DNA of 64,000 bases. Origin: Streptococcus rubneri. Its GTDB lineage: Bacteria > Bacillota > Bacilli > Lactobacillales > Streptococcaceae. Numbering within the stretch: the first letter of the stretch is position 1; each line of letters starts with the position of its first letter. Location: the NCBI RefSeq assembly GCF_004785935.1, contig NZ_SRRP01000003.1, positions 1-64,000 on the forward strand, read 5' to 3'. Shown here one piece after another: positions 35,431-44,258 of the stretch. Both the position numbers and the translations under genes were made by a program. Below the pieces are notes generated by a model. It was not told the DNA's origin. It saw nothing but the letters and a program-made list of their open reading frames with translations, and did no database searches.

Positions 35431-35994
35431 ATGCTGACGGAAGAAGCGATAGTAGAACAGATCCAGATGGATCAAGAGATGATGGCCGTCTTGACTATTA
35501 TTCGAGATCTAGGCTTGGCAGATGCATGGCTTGCAGCGGGCGCGGTGCGAAATTTCATATGGAACCAGCTCTCTGGAAGACCAGGATTTGATGCGACAAC
35601 CGATATGGATCTAGTCTTTTATGATCCTACGATCAGTTATGAGGAGACTCTCCAGATTGAGCAGGGATTAAAGAAGACCTATCCCCAGTATGCTTGGGAG
35701 GTGAAAAATCAGGTTTACATGCATGGCCATAGTCCTGGGACTTATCCATACACCAGTTCTTTCGATGCTATTTCTAAGTACCCTGAGCAGTGTACGGCGA
35801 TTGCAGTTCGTTTAACACCGAATCAGGAGTTGGAACTTTTTACTCCCTATGGCTTGGGAGAGCTGGAACAAATGATTGTGCAACCGACCCCTCATTTTAG
35901 AGAGGACCCAGAACGACTAGCTGTTTATCGGGAGCGGATGGCTAAAAAAGATTGGCTCCAGAAATGGCCCTCATTAGAGGTAAAAGACCTCTAA
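35431..35994 (+). CDS. Nucleotidyltransferase-like protein (COG3575 type)
   Basis: A 187-aa protein of the family often found after ruvB in streptococci. It shows a nucleotidyltransferase-like core, LAAGAVRNFIWNQLSG then TTDMDLVFYD, where the Asp pair would bind metal. The C-terminus has the FREDPERLAVYRERMAKKDW stretch. Substrate and role are unknown. The start is seven bases after the ruvB stop and has only a weak ribosome site, so it may be translationally coupled. Confidence 0.8.
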   Translation: MLTEEAIVEQIQMDQEMMAVLTIIRDLGLADAWLAAGAVRNFIWNQLSGRPGFDATTDMDLVFYDPTISYEETLQIEQGLKKTYPQYAWEVKNQVYMHGHSPGTYPYTSSFDAISKYPEQCTAIAVRLTPNQELELFTPYGLGELEQMIVQPTPHFREDPERLAVYRERMAKKDWLQKWPSLEVKDL

Positions 35995-36011
35995 ACCAAG
36001 GTAATACCTAT

Positions 36012-36047
36012 AAGACTAGTCCGGTAATAAAGCTGGACAGTCTTTTT
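36012..36047 (+). terminator. Terminator after the ruvB operon
   Basis: AAGACT-a-GTCC pairs with GGAC-a-GTCTT and is followed by TTTTT. Confidence 0.85.
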
Positions 36048-36097
36048 CTTTCTACTTGAGAATTATAATTTAATCATGCCATATTTTAGTCACATTT

Positions 36098-36106
36098 TGA
36101 TATAAT
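36098..36106 (+). promoter_or_regulatory. Extended -10 promoter of the phosphatase gene
   Basis: TGATATAAT, followed by AAGGAGGTG as ribosome site 18 bases before the ATG region. Confidence 0.6.
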
Positions 36107-36123
36107 AGAAAGGAGGTGCCATC

Positions 36124-36546
36124 ATGAAAAAAATAGTATTTGTATGTTTAGGAAATATTTGTCGAAGCCCCATGGCAGAGTTTGTCATGAAAGATTTGAC
36201 AGACCAGTATGAAATCGAAAGTCGTGCCACCTCTAGCTGGGAACACGGAAATCCTATCCATAAAGGAACTCAGAAAATCTTCCGTACCCACGGGGTGCCT
36301 TATGATCTAAGGAAAACCTCTCTTCAAATCAGCGACCAAGATTTTCATACCTTTGATCTAATCCTGGGTATGGATGAAAGCAATGTTGCCGACCTCAAGC
36401 AGATGGCACCTGCCGGGACAGAACATAAGATTCACCTCTTTGCAGGAGAAAGTGTACCAGATCCATGGTATACCGGAGATTTCGAAGAAACCTATCGCCG
36501 TGTCCTAGCAGGTTGTCAAGAGTGGATCAATCGCCTAGCGGAATAG
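36124..36546 (+). CDS. Low-molecular-weight protein tyrosine phosphatase
   Basis: A 140-aa enzyme with the P-loop CLGNICRSPMAE (C-x5-R-S; nucleophile about Cys8) at the N-terminus and the general-acid motif in VPDPWYTGDFEETYRRV. A strong AGGAGG site precedes the ATG. It removes phosphate from tyrosine or arginine in proteins; the target is unknown. The same neighbourhood (ruvB, phosphatase, MORN protein, acyltransferase) is familiar from other streptococci. Confidence 0.92.
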   Translation: MKKIVFVCLGNICRSPMAEFVMKDLTDQYEIESRATSSWEHGNPIHKGTQKIFRTHGVPYDLRKTSLQISDQDFHTFDLILGMDESNVADLKQMAPAGTEHKIHLFAGESVPDPWYTGDFEETYRRVLAGCQEWINRLAE

Positions 36547-36642
36547 ACATTCACTGCTTAGTGGAGTGACCAACTGGTGTTACAGAAATCAGCAAAGATG
36601 GATAATTTCCAGTCGGTTCTTTAAGAATCAAGATAAAATAAT

Positions 36643-37068
36643 GTGAAAGAGCTAATGAAAAAGATACAAGAATTATACGATACCTATAAGGTTTATCTAA
36701 CCAGACATCATATTGAACGTTTCTCTCTAGCAGTCATTGTCTTGTCTGCTTTGTGGGTGTTTCTTTCCTCCATTCCCCTTCGAGGTGTTTTGACCTTGGA
36801 TAATGGGGCTATTCGCTATGATGGAAGTGTCGTGCGAGGCAAAATGAATGGAGAAGGAACAGTAACCTTCCAAAACGGGGATACCTACAAGGGGAACTTT
36901 GTCAATGGAACTTTCAGCGGCAAGGGAACTTTTACATCTAAAGCTGGTTGGAAATATGAGGGTGAGTTTGTCAATGGTCAACCAGAAGGCAAGGGGACCC
37001 TGACAACAGAGCAAAATGTTGTCTACAAAGGAACATTTAAACAGGGGATTTATCAAAATGCGCATTAA
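36643..37068 (+). CDS. Membrane-anchored MORN-repeat protein
   Basis: About 141 aa. It has a short cytoplasmic N-terminus, one membrane span (about residues 30-48, LAVIVLSALWVFLSSIPL) and then three to four MORN repeats outside (for example GEGTVTFQNGDTYKGNFVNG and GKGTFTSKAGWKYEGEFVNG). The start is uncertain: GTG at 36643 or ATG at 36655, both with weak ribosome sites. It overlaps the acyltransferase by 11 bases, so the two proteins probably work together in the envelope. Confidence 0.83.
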   Translation: MKELMKKIQELYDTYKVYLTRHHIERFSLAVIVLSALWVFLSSIPLRGVLTLDNGAIRYDGSVVRGKMNGEGTVTFQNGDTYKGNFVNGTFSGKGTFTSKAGWKYEGEFVNGQPEGKGTLTTEQNVVYKGTFKQGIYQNAH

Positions 37069-38875
37069 GTGGTTTTCGCTGGTTCGGATAACGGGTTTAC
37101 TTCTCGTTCTTCTCTACCATTTCTTTCAAAAATTTTTCCCTGGAGGATTTATTGGAGTCGATATTTTCTTCACCTTCTCAGGGTTTCTGATCACGGCTCT
37201 TCTGATTGATGAGTTTGCACGTCATCAAAAAATTGATCTCAAGGGCTTTCTTAAGCGTCGTTTTTATCGGATTGTGCCACCCTTGGTTTTCATGGTCTTG
37301 CTGGTCATGCCCTTTACTTTCTTGGTGCGTCGAGATTTTATCGCAGGGATTGGGACACAAATTGCGGCTGTTTTTGGTTTTGTGACCAATTTTTATGAGA
37401 TGCTTAGTGGCGGGAGTTATGAAAGTCAATTTATCCCCCATCTCTTTATCCATACGTGGAGCTTAGCTCTAGAGGTTCATTATTATGTTTTGTGGGCTCT
37501 GCTAGCTTGGTTTTTGGCTAAAAAAGCGAAAACGGTTGGCCAGTACAGAGGCTTAATATTCCTCTCTTCTGTCGGCCTCTTTCTAGTGAGCTTTATGACC
37601 TTCTTTATCGGGGCCCTCTTGACTAAGAATCTGTCCAATGTTTATTTTTCAAGTATGGCCCATATCTTCCCCTTCTTTGTGGGAAGTGCCCTAGCCACAG
37701 TGACGGGCATTACCACCGTGAGTCCCAACTTCACTAAGTTAGCAAAATCTTGGACAAGCAAGAAGGCCTTAAGCGTCTTAGGGGGAGCATTTGCGGTCTT
37801 GCTTCTATTGACCTTTATTCTTCCTTTCGATAGTATTTGGACCTATTTATTTGGCTTTTTAGTGGCGACTCTGGCTGCAGCAAGCATGATTGTAGCAACT
37901 CGTGTCTTGCATGAAAAAACACCAGACCAAAAAGAACCAGCTGTAATCTCCTTTATCGCAGATACTAGTTATGGAGTTTATCTCTTCCATTGGCCTTTTT
38001 ACATCATCTTTTCTCAATTGATGACTAATGGCTGGGCCTCACTCTTGACGACGATCGTTTCCTTTAGTCTAGCAGCTTTAAGTTTTTATATTATTGAGCC
38101 TACCTTGGCTGGCCGTCAACCAAAGATTTTTGGACTGCAGATGGATCTGCGAAGCATCACGCGTCCGATTTTCTACAGTGCGATTCCTTTGACCTTGCTC
38201 ATGTTTGGGATTATTCTCTTCGCCCCTCGAGTAGGAGCCTTTGATGAGAATCTCATTACCGAGGGCCTTCGCCAATCAGATAACAAGATGCAGATCACAC
38301 GTAGTCAGGTCGATAATGCTTCAGCAACCTCTTATAATGTCACTGATGGGGAGACGATGATCGGAGACTCAGTCAACCTTCGAGCTTCTGATTACCTAAA
38401 AAAAGTTCTACCGGATATTCAGGTGGATGCCCTTGTCAGCCGAAATCTTGAGTCGGGCTTGAAAGTTTATGAGACAGATATCTCTAACCATGTCCTGCTA
38501 AAAAATGTTATCATCGCTCTGGGAACCAACTCATCGGATAATTATAAAGAACTCCTAGACCAGTTTGTTGAAAAGTTGCCGAAAGGCCACCGCCTGATCT
38601 TTGTCACTCCTTATGATGGACGAGAAGCAGGTGATGACAGCAGTGTAACGGTTCAGACACGGAATTATGAGCTAGAGTTGGCTAAAAAATACGACTATGT
38701 CTTTGTAGCAGACTGGTATCAGGCTGCTCTAGAAAATCCAGCTATTTGGGCTGGAACAGACAATGTCCATTTTGGACTGGAGACAGATGGTTCTATCGAT
38801 ATTGGCGGAGAGCTTTATGCCAATGTTGTCAAAAAAGCAGTTGAAGAAGCCAAAAAGGGGGCTATTAAGCCTTAA
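37058..38875 (+). CDS. Acyltransferase-3/SGNH fusion, OatA-like O-acetyltransferase
   Basis: A 605-aa protein. Residues about 1-370 are a ten-span acyltransferase-3 domain (FFTFSGFLITALLIDEF, RRFYRIVPPL, HTWSLALEVHYYVLW). The extracytoplasmic SGNH domain (about 420-605) has GDSVNLRAS with the Ser, GTNSSDN, and the C-terminal DNVHF with Asp and His. This design moves acetyl groups across the membrane onto peptidoglycan or a surface glycan. The start MRIKWFSLVR lies inside the MORN gene; the upstream in-frame start is not used. Which polymer it acetylates is not shown. Confidence 0.88.
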   Translation: MRIKWFSLVRITGLLLVLLYHFFQKFFPGGFIGVDIFFTFSGFLITALLIDEFARHQKIDLKGFLKRRFYRIVPPLVFMVLLVMPFTFLVRRDFIAGIGTQIAAVFGFVTNFYEMLSGGSYESQFIPHLFIHTWSLALEVHYYVLWALLAWFLAKKAKTVGQYRGLIFLSSVGLFLVSFMTFFIGALLTKNLSNVYFSSMAHIFPFFVGSALATVTGITTVSPNFTKLAKSWTSKKALSVLGGAFAVLLLLTFILPFDSIWTYLFGFLVATLAAASMIVATRVLHEKTPDQKEPAVISFIADTSYGVYLFHWPFYIIFSQLMTNGWASLLTTIVSFSLAALSFYIIEPTLAGRQPKIFGLQMDLRSITRPIFYSAIPLTLLMFGIILFAPRVGAFDENLITEGLRQSDNKMQITRSQVDNASATSYNVTDGETMIGDSVNLRASDYLKKVLPDIQVDALVSRNLESGLKVYETDISNHVLLKNVIIALGTNSSDNYKELLDQFVEKLPKGHRLIFVTPYDGREAGDDSSVTVQTRNYELELAKKYDYVFVADWYQAALENPAIWAGTDNVHFGLETDGSIDIGGELYANVVKKAVEEAKKGAIKP

Positions 38876-38937
38876 GGATTGGTCATCAAAATAAGCAGTC
38901 TTTTCCACAAAAAAGATTGCTTGTTTTAGCAAGCAAA

Positions 38938-38952
38938 AGAAAACGCTTACAT
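38938..38952 (+). promoter_or_regulatory. cre-like site upstream of adhE
   Basis: AGAAAACGCTTACAT matches the cre consensus except the first T. It lies about 160 bases before the -35, just after a TTGCTTG/CAAGCAA hairpin (38917-38937) that follows the acyltransferase gene. Confidence 0.5.
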
Positions 38953-39088
38953 AAAATTTGTGAAAATTTTAGTTTGTGAAATTTTAAAAATATTTTTATA
39001 AATAATGACTACTTTTGCAGTAAATACCTTGCTATTGGCAGAATCGGGTTGATATTTTAAATAAATTAAAAAAATCTTTGTGAATTTG

Positions 39089-39150
39089 TTGTGAAAGTAT
39101 TTACAAAAATCTTAAAATAGAGTACAATTATATTGTGAAAAAATTAACAA
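39089..39150 (+). promoter_or_regulatory. adhE promoter with two Rex-type operators
   Basis: Promoter: TTTACA (39100-39105), a 17-base spacer, TACAAT (39123-39128). Rex-like box 1, TTGTGAA-AGTA-TTTACAA (39089-39106), covers the -35. Box 2, TTGTGAA-AAAA-TTAACAA (39133-39150), lies at the start point. Each differs from TTGTGAA-N4-TTCACAA by one base. Rex senses NADH/NAD+ and commonly represses adhE. Confidence 0.83.
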
Positions 39151-39244
39151 ATCGAAATTTCTTACACTATTCTTGAAAGTTTCTGAAAACAGGAAAATGA
39201 TCTCGAAAAGGATAAGGGTTTCAAACATTGGAGGAAAGCATCAA

Positions 39245-41896
39245 ATGGCTGATAAAAAAACTCTCTCACCTGAAGAAAAGAAACTCGCTGCTGAAAAACA
39301 CGTAGACGAGTTGGTGCAAAAAGCGCTTGTTGCGCTTGAAGAAATGCGCAAATTGGATCAGGAACAAGTAGACTACATCGTTGCAAAAGCATCTGTAGCT
39401 GCTCTTGACGCACACGGTGAGCTTGCTCTTCATGCATATGAAGAAACTGGTCGTGGAGTCTTTGAAGACAAGGCGACTAAAAACTTGTTCGCTTGTGAGC
39501 ACGTTGTGAACAACATGCGTCACACGAAGACAGTTGGTGTCATTTCAGAAGATGACGTCACTGGTTTGACCCTTATTGCTGAGCCAGTCGGAGTCGTTTG
39601 CGGGATCACTCCTACAACAAACCCAACTTCAACAGCAATCTTTAAAGCTTTGATTTCCTTGAAGACACGGAACCCTATCGTCTTTGCCTTCCACCCATCC
39701 GCTCAAGAATCATCCGCTCATGCGGCACAAATCGTCCGCGATGCAGCGATTAAGGCGGGAGCACCTGAAAACTGTGTGCAATGGATCACACAACCATCTA
39801 TGGAAGCAACCAGTGCCCTTATGAACCATGAAGGAATTGCAACCATCCTTGCAACAGGTGGGAATGCCATGGTGAAAGCGGCCTACTCTTGCGGGAAACC
39901 AGCTCTTGGGGTAGGTGCAGGTAACGTCCCTGCTTATGTTGAAAAATCAGCCAACATCCGCCAAGCTGCACACGATATCGTCATGTCTAAATCATTTGAC
40001 AACGGAATGGTCTGTGCGTCTGAACAAGCGGTCATCATCGATAAAGAGATTTATGATGAGTTTGTTGAAGAATTCAAATCTTACCACACTTACTTTGTTA
40101 ACAAAAAAGAAAAAGCCCTTCTTGAAGAGTTCTGCTTCGGCGTAAAAGCCAACAGCAAAAACTGTGCGGGTGCGAAGTTGAATGCGGACATCGTTGGGAA
40201 ACCAGCAGCATGGATCGCTGAACAAGCTGGCTTCTCAGTCCCAGAAGGAACCAATATCCTTGCTGCAGAATGTAAAGAAGTTGGTGAAAAAGAGCCGTTG
40301 ACTCGTGAAAAATTGTCACCAGTCATTGCAGTCTTGAAATCTGAAAGCCGTGAAGACGGAATTAACAAAGCACGCCAAATGGTTGAATTCAACGGTCTTG
40401 GCCACTCAGCTGCTATCCATACAGCAGACCAAGAATTGACCAAAGAATTTGGTAAAGCAGTTAAAGCCATTCGTGTGATCTGCAACTCTCCTTCGACTTT
40501 CGGTGGTATCGGGGATGTTTACAATGCCTTCTTGCCATCATTGACACTTGGATGTGGTTCTTACGGACGCAACTCTGTTGGGGACAACGTTAGTGCCATC
40601 AACCTCTTGAATATCAAAAAAGTCGGACGCCGGAGAAATAACATGCAATGGATGAAACTACCTTCAAAAACATACTTTGAACGTGATTCAATTGAATACC
40701 TACAAAAATGTCGTGACGTTGAACGTGTCATGATCGTTACAGACCACGCTATGGTAGAGCTTGGTTTCCTTGATCGCATCATCGAACAGCTTGACCTTCG
40801 TCGCAACAAGGTGGTTTACCAAATCTTTGCAGACGTAGAACCAGATCCAGATATCACAACCGTTGAACGTGGTACAGAGATCATGCGTGCCTTCAAACCA
40901 GATACCATCGTCGCTCTCGGTGGTGGATCTCCAATGGATGCGGCTAAAGTAATGTGGCTCTTCTACGAACAACCAGAAGTGGACTTCCGTGACTTGGTTC
41001 AAAAATTCATGGATATCCGTAAACGTGCCTTCAAGTTCCCATTGCTTGGTAAGAAGACCAAATTCATTGCCATCCCAACAACATCTGGTACAGGATCTGA
41101 AGTAACACCATTTGCCGTTATCTCTGATAAAGCAAACAACCGTAAATACCCAATCGCAGACTACTCATTGACTCCAACTGTTGCCATCGTAGACCCTGCC
41201 TTGGTATTGACTGTTCCAGGATCTGTTGCAGCGGACACTGGTATGGACGTTTTGACTCACGCAACAGAAGCTTATGTATCTCAAATGGCAAGTGATTACA
41301 CTGATGGTCTTGCTCTTCAAGCCATCAAACTTGTCTTCGAAAACTTGGAAAGCTCAGTGAAGAACGCGGACTTCCATTCACGCGAAAAGATGCACAATGC
41401 GTCAACTATCGCAGGTATGGCCTTCGCCAATGCCTTCCTCGGTATTTCTCACTCAATGGCCCACAAGATTGGTGCGCAATTCCACACAATTCACGGACGA
41501 ACTAATGCGATCTTGCTTCCATACGTTATTCGCTACAACGGTACACGCCCAGCTAAGACAGCGACATGGCCTAAGTACAACTACTACCGTGCAGATGAGA
41601 AGTATCAAGACATCGCTCGTATGTTAGGACTTCCATGTTCTACACCAGAAGAAGCAGTAGAAGCTTATGCAAAAGCTGTTTACGAACTTGGTGAACGCGT
41701 AGGAATCCAAATGAACTTTAAAGCACAAGGAATCGATGAAAAAGAATGGAAGAAACATTCTCGCGAATTGGCCTTCCTTGCTTACGAAGATCAATGTTCG
41801 CCAGCTAACCCACGTCTTCCAATGGTAGACCATATGCAAGAAATCATCGAAGATGCTTACTATGGTTACAAAGAACGTCCAGGACGTCGTAAATAA
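39245..41896 (+). CDS. adhE: Bifunctional acetaldehyde-CoA/alcohol dehydrogenase
   Basis: An 883-aa AdhE. The N-terminal aldehyde dehydrogenase (about 1-430) has its Cys in FDNGMVCASEQAV. The C-terminal iron alcohol dehydrogenase has GGGSPMDAAKVMW and the metal-binding His region LGISHSMAHKIGAQFH. It reduces acetyl-CoA to ethanol, reoxidising two NADH; AdhE also affects virulence in pneumococcus. The start MADKKTLSPEEKKLAAEKHV follows GGAGGAAA; the frame extends upstream over the operators and is not used. Two Rex-type boxes suggest redox control. Confidence 0.97.
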   Translation: MADKKTLSPEEKKLAAEKHVDELVQKALVALEEMRKLDQEQVDYIVAKASVAALDAHGELALHAYEETGRGVFEDKATKNLFACEHVVNNMRHTKTVGVISEDDVTGLTLIAEPVGVVCGITPTTNPTSTAIFKALISLKTRNPIVFAFHPSAQESSAHAAQIVRDAAIKAGAPENCVQWITQPSMEATSALMNHEGIATILATGGNAMVKAAYSCGKPALGVGAGNVPAYVEKSANIRQAAHDIVMSKSFDNGMVCASEQAVIIDKEIYDEFVEEFKSYHTYFVNKKEKALLEEFCFGVKANSKNCAGAKLNADIVGKPAAWIAEQAGFSVPEGTNILAAECKEVGEKEPLTREKLSPVIAVLKSESREDGINKARQMVEFNGLGHSAAIHTADQELTKEFGKAVKAIRVICNSPSTFGGIGDVYNAFLPSLTLGCGSYGRNSVGDNVSAINLLNIKKVGRRRNNMQWMKLPSKTYFERDSIEYLQKCRDVERVMIVTDHAMVELGFLDRIIEQLDLRRNKVVYQIFADVEPDPDITTVERGTEIMRAFKPDTIVALGGGSPMDAAKVMWLFYEQPEVDFRDLVQKFMDIRKRAFKFPLLGKKTKFIAIPTTSGTGSEVTPFAVISDKANNRKYPIADYSLTPTVAIVDPALVLTVPGSVAADTGMDVLTHATEAYVSQMASDYTDGLALQAIKLVFENLESSVKNADFHSREKMHNASTIAGMAFANAFLGISHSMAHKIGAQFHTIHGRTNAILLPYVIRYNGTRPAKTATWPKYNYYRADEKYQDIARMLGLPCSTPEEAVEAYAKAVYELGERVGIQMNFKAQGIDEKEWKKHSRELAFLAYEDQCSPANPRLPMVDHMQEIIEDAYYGYKERPGRRK

Positions 41897-41927
41897 GGCG
41901 CTACTGAACAACTGATGTTTATCAGCT

Positions 41928-41958
41928 ATCCCTCGCTCAAAAGAGCGGGGGATTTTTC
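41928..41958 (+). terminator. Terminator after adhE
   Basis: ATCCCTCGCTC, four As and a G-start stem GAGCGGGGGAT, then TTTTT. Confidence 0.9.
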
Positions 41959-42027
41959 TTCATTTTAACGATAGAAATTTATTTTTGTGATCTGAAAATT
42001 ATCTTTTAAAAAAATCTAATAAATATG

Positions 42028-42057
42028 TTGCAAGCGCTTACCTTTGTATGTTATAAT
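42028..42057 (+). promoter_or_regulatory. Promoter with overlapping cre site, zinc alcohol dehydrogenase
   Basis: TTGCAA (42028-42033), an 18-base spacer and TATAAT (42052-42057). TTGCAAGCGCTTACC (42028-42042) is a near-perfect cre covering the -35, so CcpA should repress the gene on glucose. Confidence 0.8.
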
Positions 42058-42116
42058 ATTCACAAAGAAAAACTATATTAAAATGGTTTGATGAAACCAA
42101 TAAAAAGGAGTCGCTT

Positions 42117-43166
42117 ATGAAAGCAGCAACATATGTATCCGCAGGAAATCTTCAGTTGATTGATCAACCAAAACCAGTCATCAAGAAACCGACTGATGCA
42201 ATTGTGCGTTTGGTAAAAACGACCATTTGTGGAACAGACCTCCATATTTTGGGAGGAGATGTTCCAGCCTGTAAAGAAGGGACCATCCTCGGTCACGAAG
42301 GAATTGGGATTGTCGAAGAAGTAGGTGATGCGGTCACGAACTTTAAGGTTGGAGATAAGGTCATTATTTCTTGTGTAACGGCTTGTAATACCTGCTACTA
42401 CTGTAAACGTGGCTTGCCATCTCACTGTGAAGATGGGGGATGGATCCTTGGTCACTTAATTAACGGAACTCAAGCAGAGTATGTTCATATCCCTCACGCA
42501 GACGGCAGTCTCTATCATGCGCCAGCTTCTGTAGATGATGAAGCCCTGGTTATGCTCTCAGATATTCTCCCAACTTCCTATGAAATTGGGGTGCTCCCAT
42601 CTCATGTGAAACCTGGGGACAACGTTTGTATCGTTGGTGCAGGGCCGATCGGTTTGGCAGCTCTCTTAACCGTACAATTCTTCTCTCCAGCTACTATTAT
42701 CATGGTAGACTTGTCAGAATCACGTCTCGAAGCTTCTAAGAAGTTTGGAGCTACCCATACCATCTGTTCAAGTGATATTGATGAAATCAAGGCCTTTATC
42801 AATGAAGTGACCGATGGTCGTGGTGTTGACATCTCTATGGAATGTGTGGGCTATCCAGCAACCTTCGATGTCTGCCAAAATATAATTTCTGTTGGTGGTC
42901 ATATTGCCAACGTCGGAGTGCATGGGAAGCCAGTTAGTTTCAATCTTGATGATCTTTGGATTAAGAACATCACGCTCAACACTGGTTTGGTTAATGCCAA
43001 TACAACTGAAATGCTTCTTAATGTCTTGAAGTCAGGTAAGATTGACGCGACGAAGTTGGTGACCCACCACTTCAAACTTTCAGAAGCAGAGAAGGCATAC
43101 GAAATCTTCAAACATGCTGGTGAAAACAATGCCTTGAAAGTTATTATTGATAACGACCTCAGCTAA
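42117..43166 (+). CDS. Zinc-dependent alcohol dehydrogenase
   Basis: A 349-aa medium-chain dehydrogenase. Catalytic zinc ligands lie in TICGTDLHI and LGHEGIGIVEEVGD. The structural zinc lobe is TACNTCYYCKRGLPSHC. The NAD site is VGAGPIGLAALL. The family includes secondary-alcohol and butanediol-type enzymes; the substrate here is not known. It stands alone with its own promoter and terminator, next to adhE, and should be derepressed when glucose runs out. Confidence 0.9.
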   Translation: MKAATYVSAGNLQLIDQPKPVIKKPTDAIVRLVKTTICGTDLHILGGDVPACKEGTILGHEGIGIVEEVGDAVTNFKVGDKVIISCVTACNTCYYCKRGLPSHCEDGGWILGHLINGTQAEYVHIPHADGSLYHAPASVDDEALVMLSDILPTSYEIGVLPSHVKPGDNVCIVGAGPIGLAALLTVQFFSPATIIMVDLSESRLEASKKFGATHTICSSDIDEIKAFINEVTDGRGVDISMECVGYPATFDVCQNIISVGGHIANVGVHGKPVSFNLDDLWIKNITLNTGLVNANTTEMLLNVLKSGKIDATKLVTHHFKLSEAEKAYEIFKHAGENNALKVIIDNDLS

Positions 43167-43193
43167 GAAGGCTCAATCGTTTGATGCTGAAAC

Positions 43194-43231
43194 AAAAAGG
43201 ACAGCAACAGTTTCATGTTCCTGTCCTTTTT
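43194..43231 (+). terminator. Terminator after the zinc alcohol dehydrogenase
   Basis: AAAAAGGACAG (43194-43204) pairs with CTGTCCTTTTT (43221-43231). Confidence 0.92.
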
Positions 43232-43268
43232 AACAGATGTAGTAGTTGTTCTTGTCACATCTATTTAC

Positions 43269-43297
43269 TTGCCATTCCTAATAAAACGTACTATAAT
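43269..43297 (+). promoter_or_regulatory. Promoter of the 128-aa membrane protein gene
   Basis: TTGCCA (43269-43274), a 17-base spacer and TATAAT (43292-43297). Confidence 0.75.
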
Positions 43298-43336
43298 ATG
43301 ATTAGAAATATAACATAAATAGAAAGGTGTGATCTT

Positions 43337-43723
43337 ATGAAAGTGTTCCATTATCATCGTGAGTTCTGGTTGGACTTCCATTTCTGGCTCTTGGTCTTAC
43401 TTTTAGTGGCTGTAGCTATGATGACACAGAATCCGCTTTCGGTTGTTAGCCTTGCTTATCTTGCTTTTGTAGGGATTTTGATTCTTCTTCAGGTCTTTCA
43501 ACCGCAGGTGTCCAATCGCCAGCATCCAGTAGGTAGCTACCATTTCAATTGGAACTTTTATCGTGACACCAGACTGTATATTGATCTCTTTTTATTGGCT
43601 GGTCTCTTAGAAGGTCCGTTTACTTCAACGGATATAGTTTATTGGATCTTGCTTGGGGCATTCGTCGGCTCTATCGGATTTGTGTTTGTCGTAAATGAAA
43701 AACCGGTTCAAAAAATGGCCTAG
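43337..43723 (+). CDS. Small membrane protein of unknown function
   Basis: A 128-aa protein with three to four predicted spans: about residues 15-30, 36-54, 83-90 and 98-118. It is rich in aromatic residues near the N-terminus (MKVFHYHREFWLDFHFWLL). AAAGGTG precedes the ATG. I do not recognise the family. It is convergent with the bacteriocin-like cluster and shares its terminator, so a link to that cluster (for example immunity) is possible but unproven. It has its own ordinary promoter and no cin-box. Confidence 0.75.
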   Translation: MKVFHYHREFWLDFHFWLLVLLLVAVAMMTQNPLSVVSLAYLAFVGILILLQVFQPQVSNRQHPVGSYHFNWNFYRDTRLYIDLFLLAGLLEGPFTSTDIVYWILLGAFVGSIGFVFVVNEKPVQKMA

Positions 43724-43814
43724 TGCATTGAAAGTTCTAGAAGACATTTATTGGGGATCACTTTCCTCGATGATGAAGAGGGAGAATAGAAAAAGGTCTT
43801 GCTTCGTTCACACG

Positions 43815-43850
43815 AAAAAATCCTAGCTTTCTTAAAAGCTGGGATTTTTT
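43815..43850. terminator. Bidirectional terminator ending the bacteriocin-like cluster
   Basis: AAAAAATCCTAGCTTT (43815-43830), ctta, AAAGCTGGGATTTTTT (43835-43850). A 16-bp stem with one G-T pair and A/T runs on both sides serves both strands. Confidence 0.92.
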
Positions 43851-43902
43851 GAACTGTTTAAGAGATGTGCAAGGAAGAACCCTCAAGGCCTTTAGTCCTT
43901 GC

Positions 43903-44067
43903 TTAGTGGGCCCCACGTTTACGGGCATATTCATCAAAGGCTCCGGCAAAGGTCCCCATGATGAGAGGGGTGGCGATTAGTCCAACAGCCAGCCAGACGG
44001 ATCCTCCATCCACTTGACTGAGTTCCTGCTCGGATAAGCTTTTAAAACGTGTTTCTTCGAGTTTCAT
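43903..44067 (-). CDS. Double-glycine bacteriocin-like peptide 5
   Basis: 54 aa. The leader MKLEETRFKSLSEQELSQVD ends in GG (residues 21-22) and has the usual L-S-x-x-E-L pattern of ComC/bacteriocin leaders. The core of 32 residues starts SVWLAVGLIATPLIM, has a GTFAG (GxxxG) helix-packing motif as in two-peptide bacteriocins, and ends in a charged EYARKRGAH. AAAGGAG lies six bases before the ATG. It is the last gene of the cin-box operon. Export is expected through the competence ABC exporter ComAB or a BlpAB-type exporter, neither of which is in the window. Confidence 0.85.
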   Translation of the reverse strand: MKLEETRFKSLSEQELSQVDGGSVWLAVGLIATPLIMGTFAGAFDEYARKRGAH

Positions 44068-44079
44068 GCTTGCTCCTTT

Positions 44080-44247
44080 CTAGTGCATGATGCCGTTGAC
44101 GATGCTACGACCGAAATCACGCCCCGAATTGTATAAAATGTTCCAGGTCTGTACGATAAACTTGGCCGAATCAAAGACGGATCCTCCTCCGTCAATGGTG
44201 GCTAGTTCTGCCTCAGTCAGGCAGGTGTAATGGAAACTTGTATCCAT
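44080..44247 (-). CDS. Double-glycine bacteriocin-like peptide 4
   Basis: 55 aa with leader MDTSFHYTCLTEAELATID and GG at 20-21; a third Gly follows. The core of 34 residues has aromatic and polar faces (VQTWNILYN) and two GxxxG-like motifs (GRDFG, then SIVNG). It lies 12 bases after the preceding stop with a strong AAGGAGG site. The Cys in the leader is unusual. It is probably paired with peptide 5, which starts 12 bases later. Confidence 0.85.
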   Translation of the reverse strand: MDTSFHYTCLTEAELATIDGGGSVFDSAKFIVQTWNILYNSGRDFGRSIVNGIMH

Positions 44248-44258
44248 CGGTGTCCTCC

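Noticed and set aside
43758-43949. 63-aa ORF on the minus strand
   Set aside because: It overlaps the double-glycine peptide gene in another frame and reads through the strong terminator at 43815-43850.
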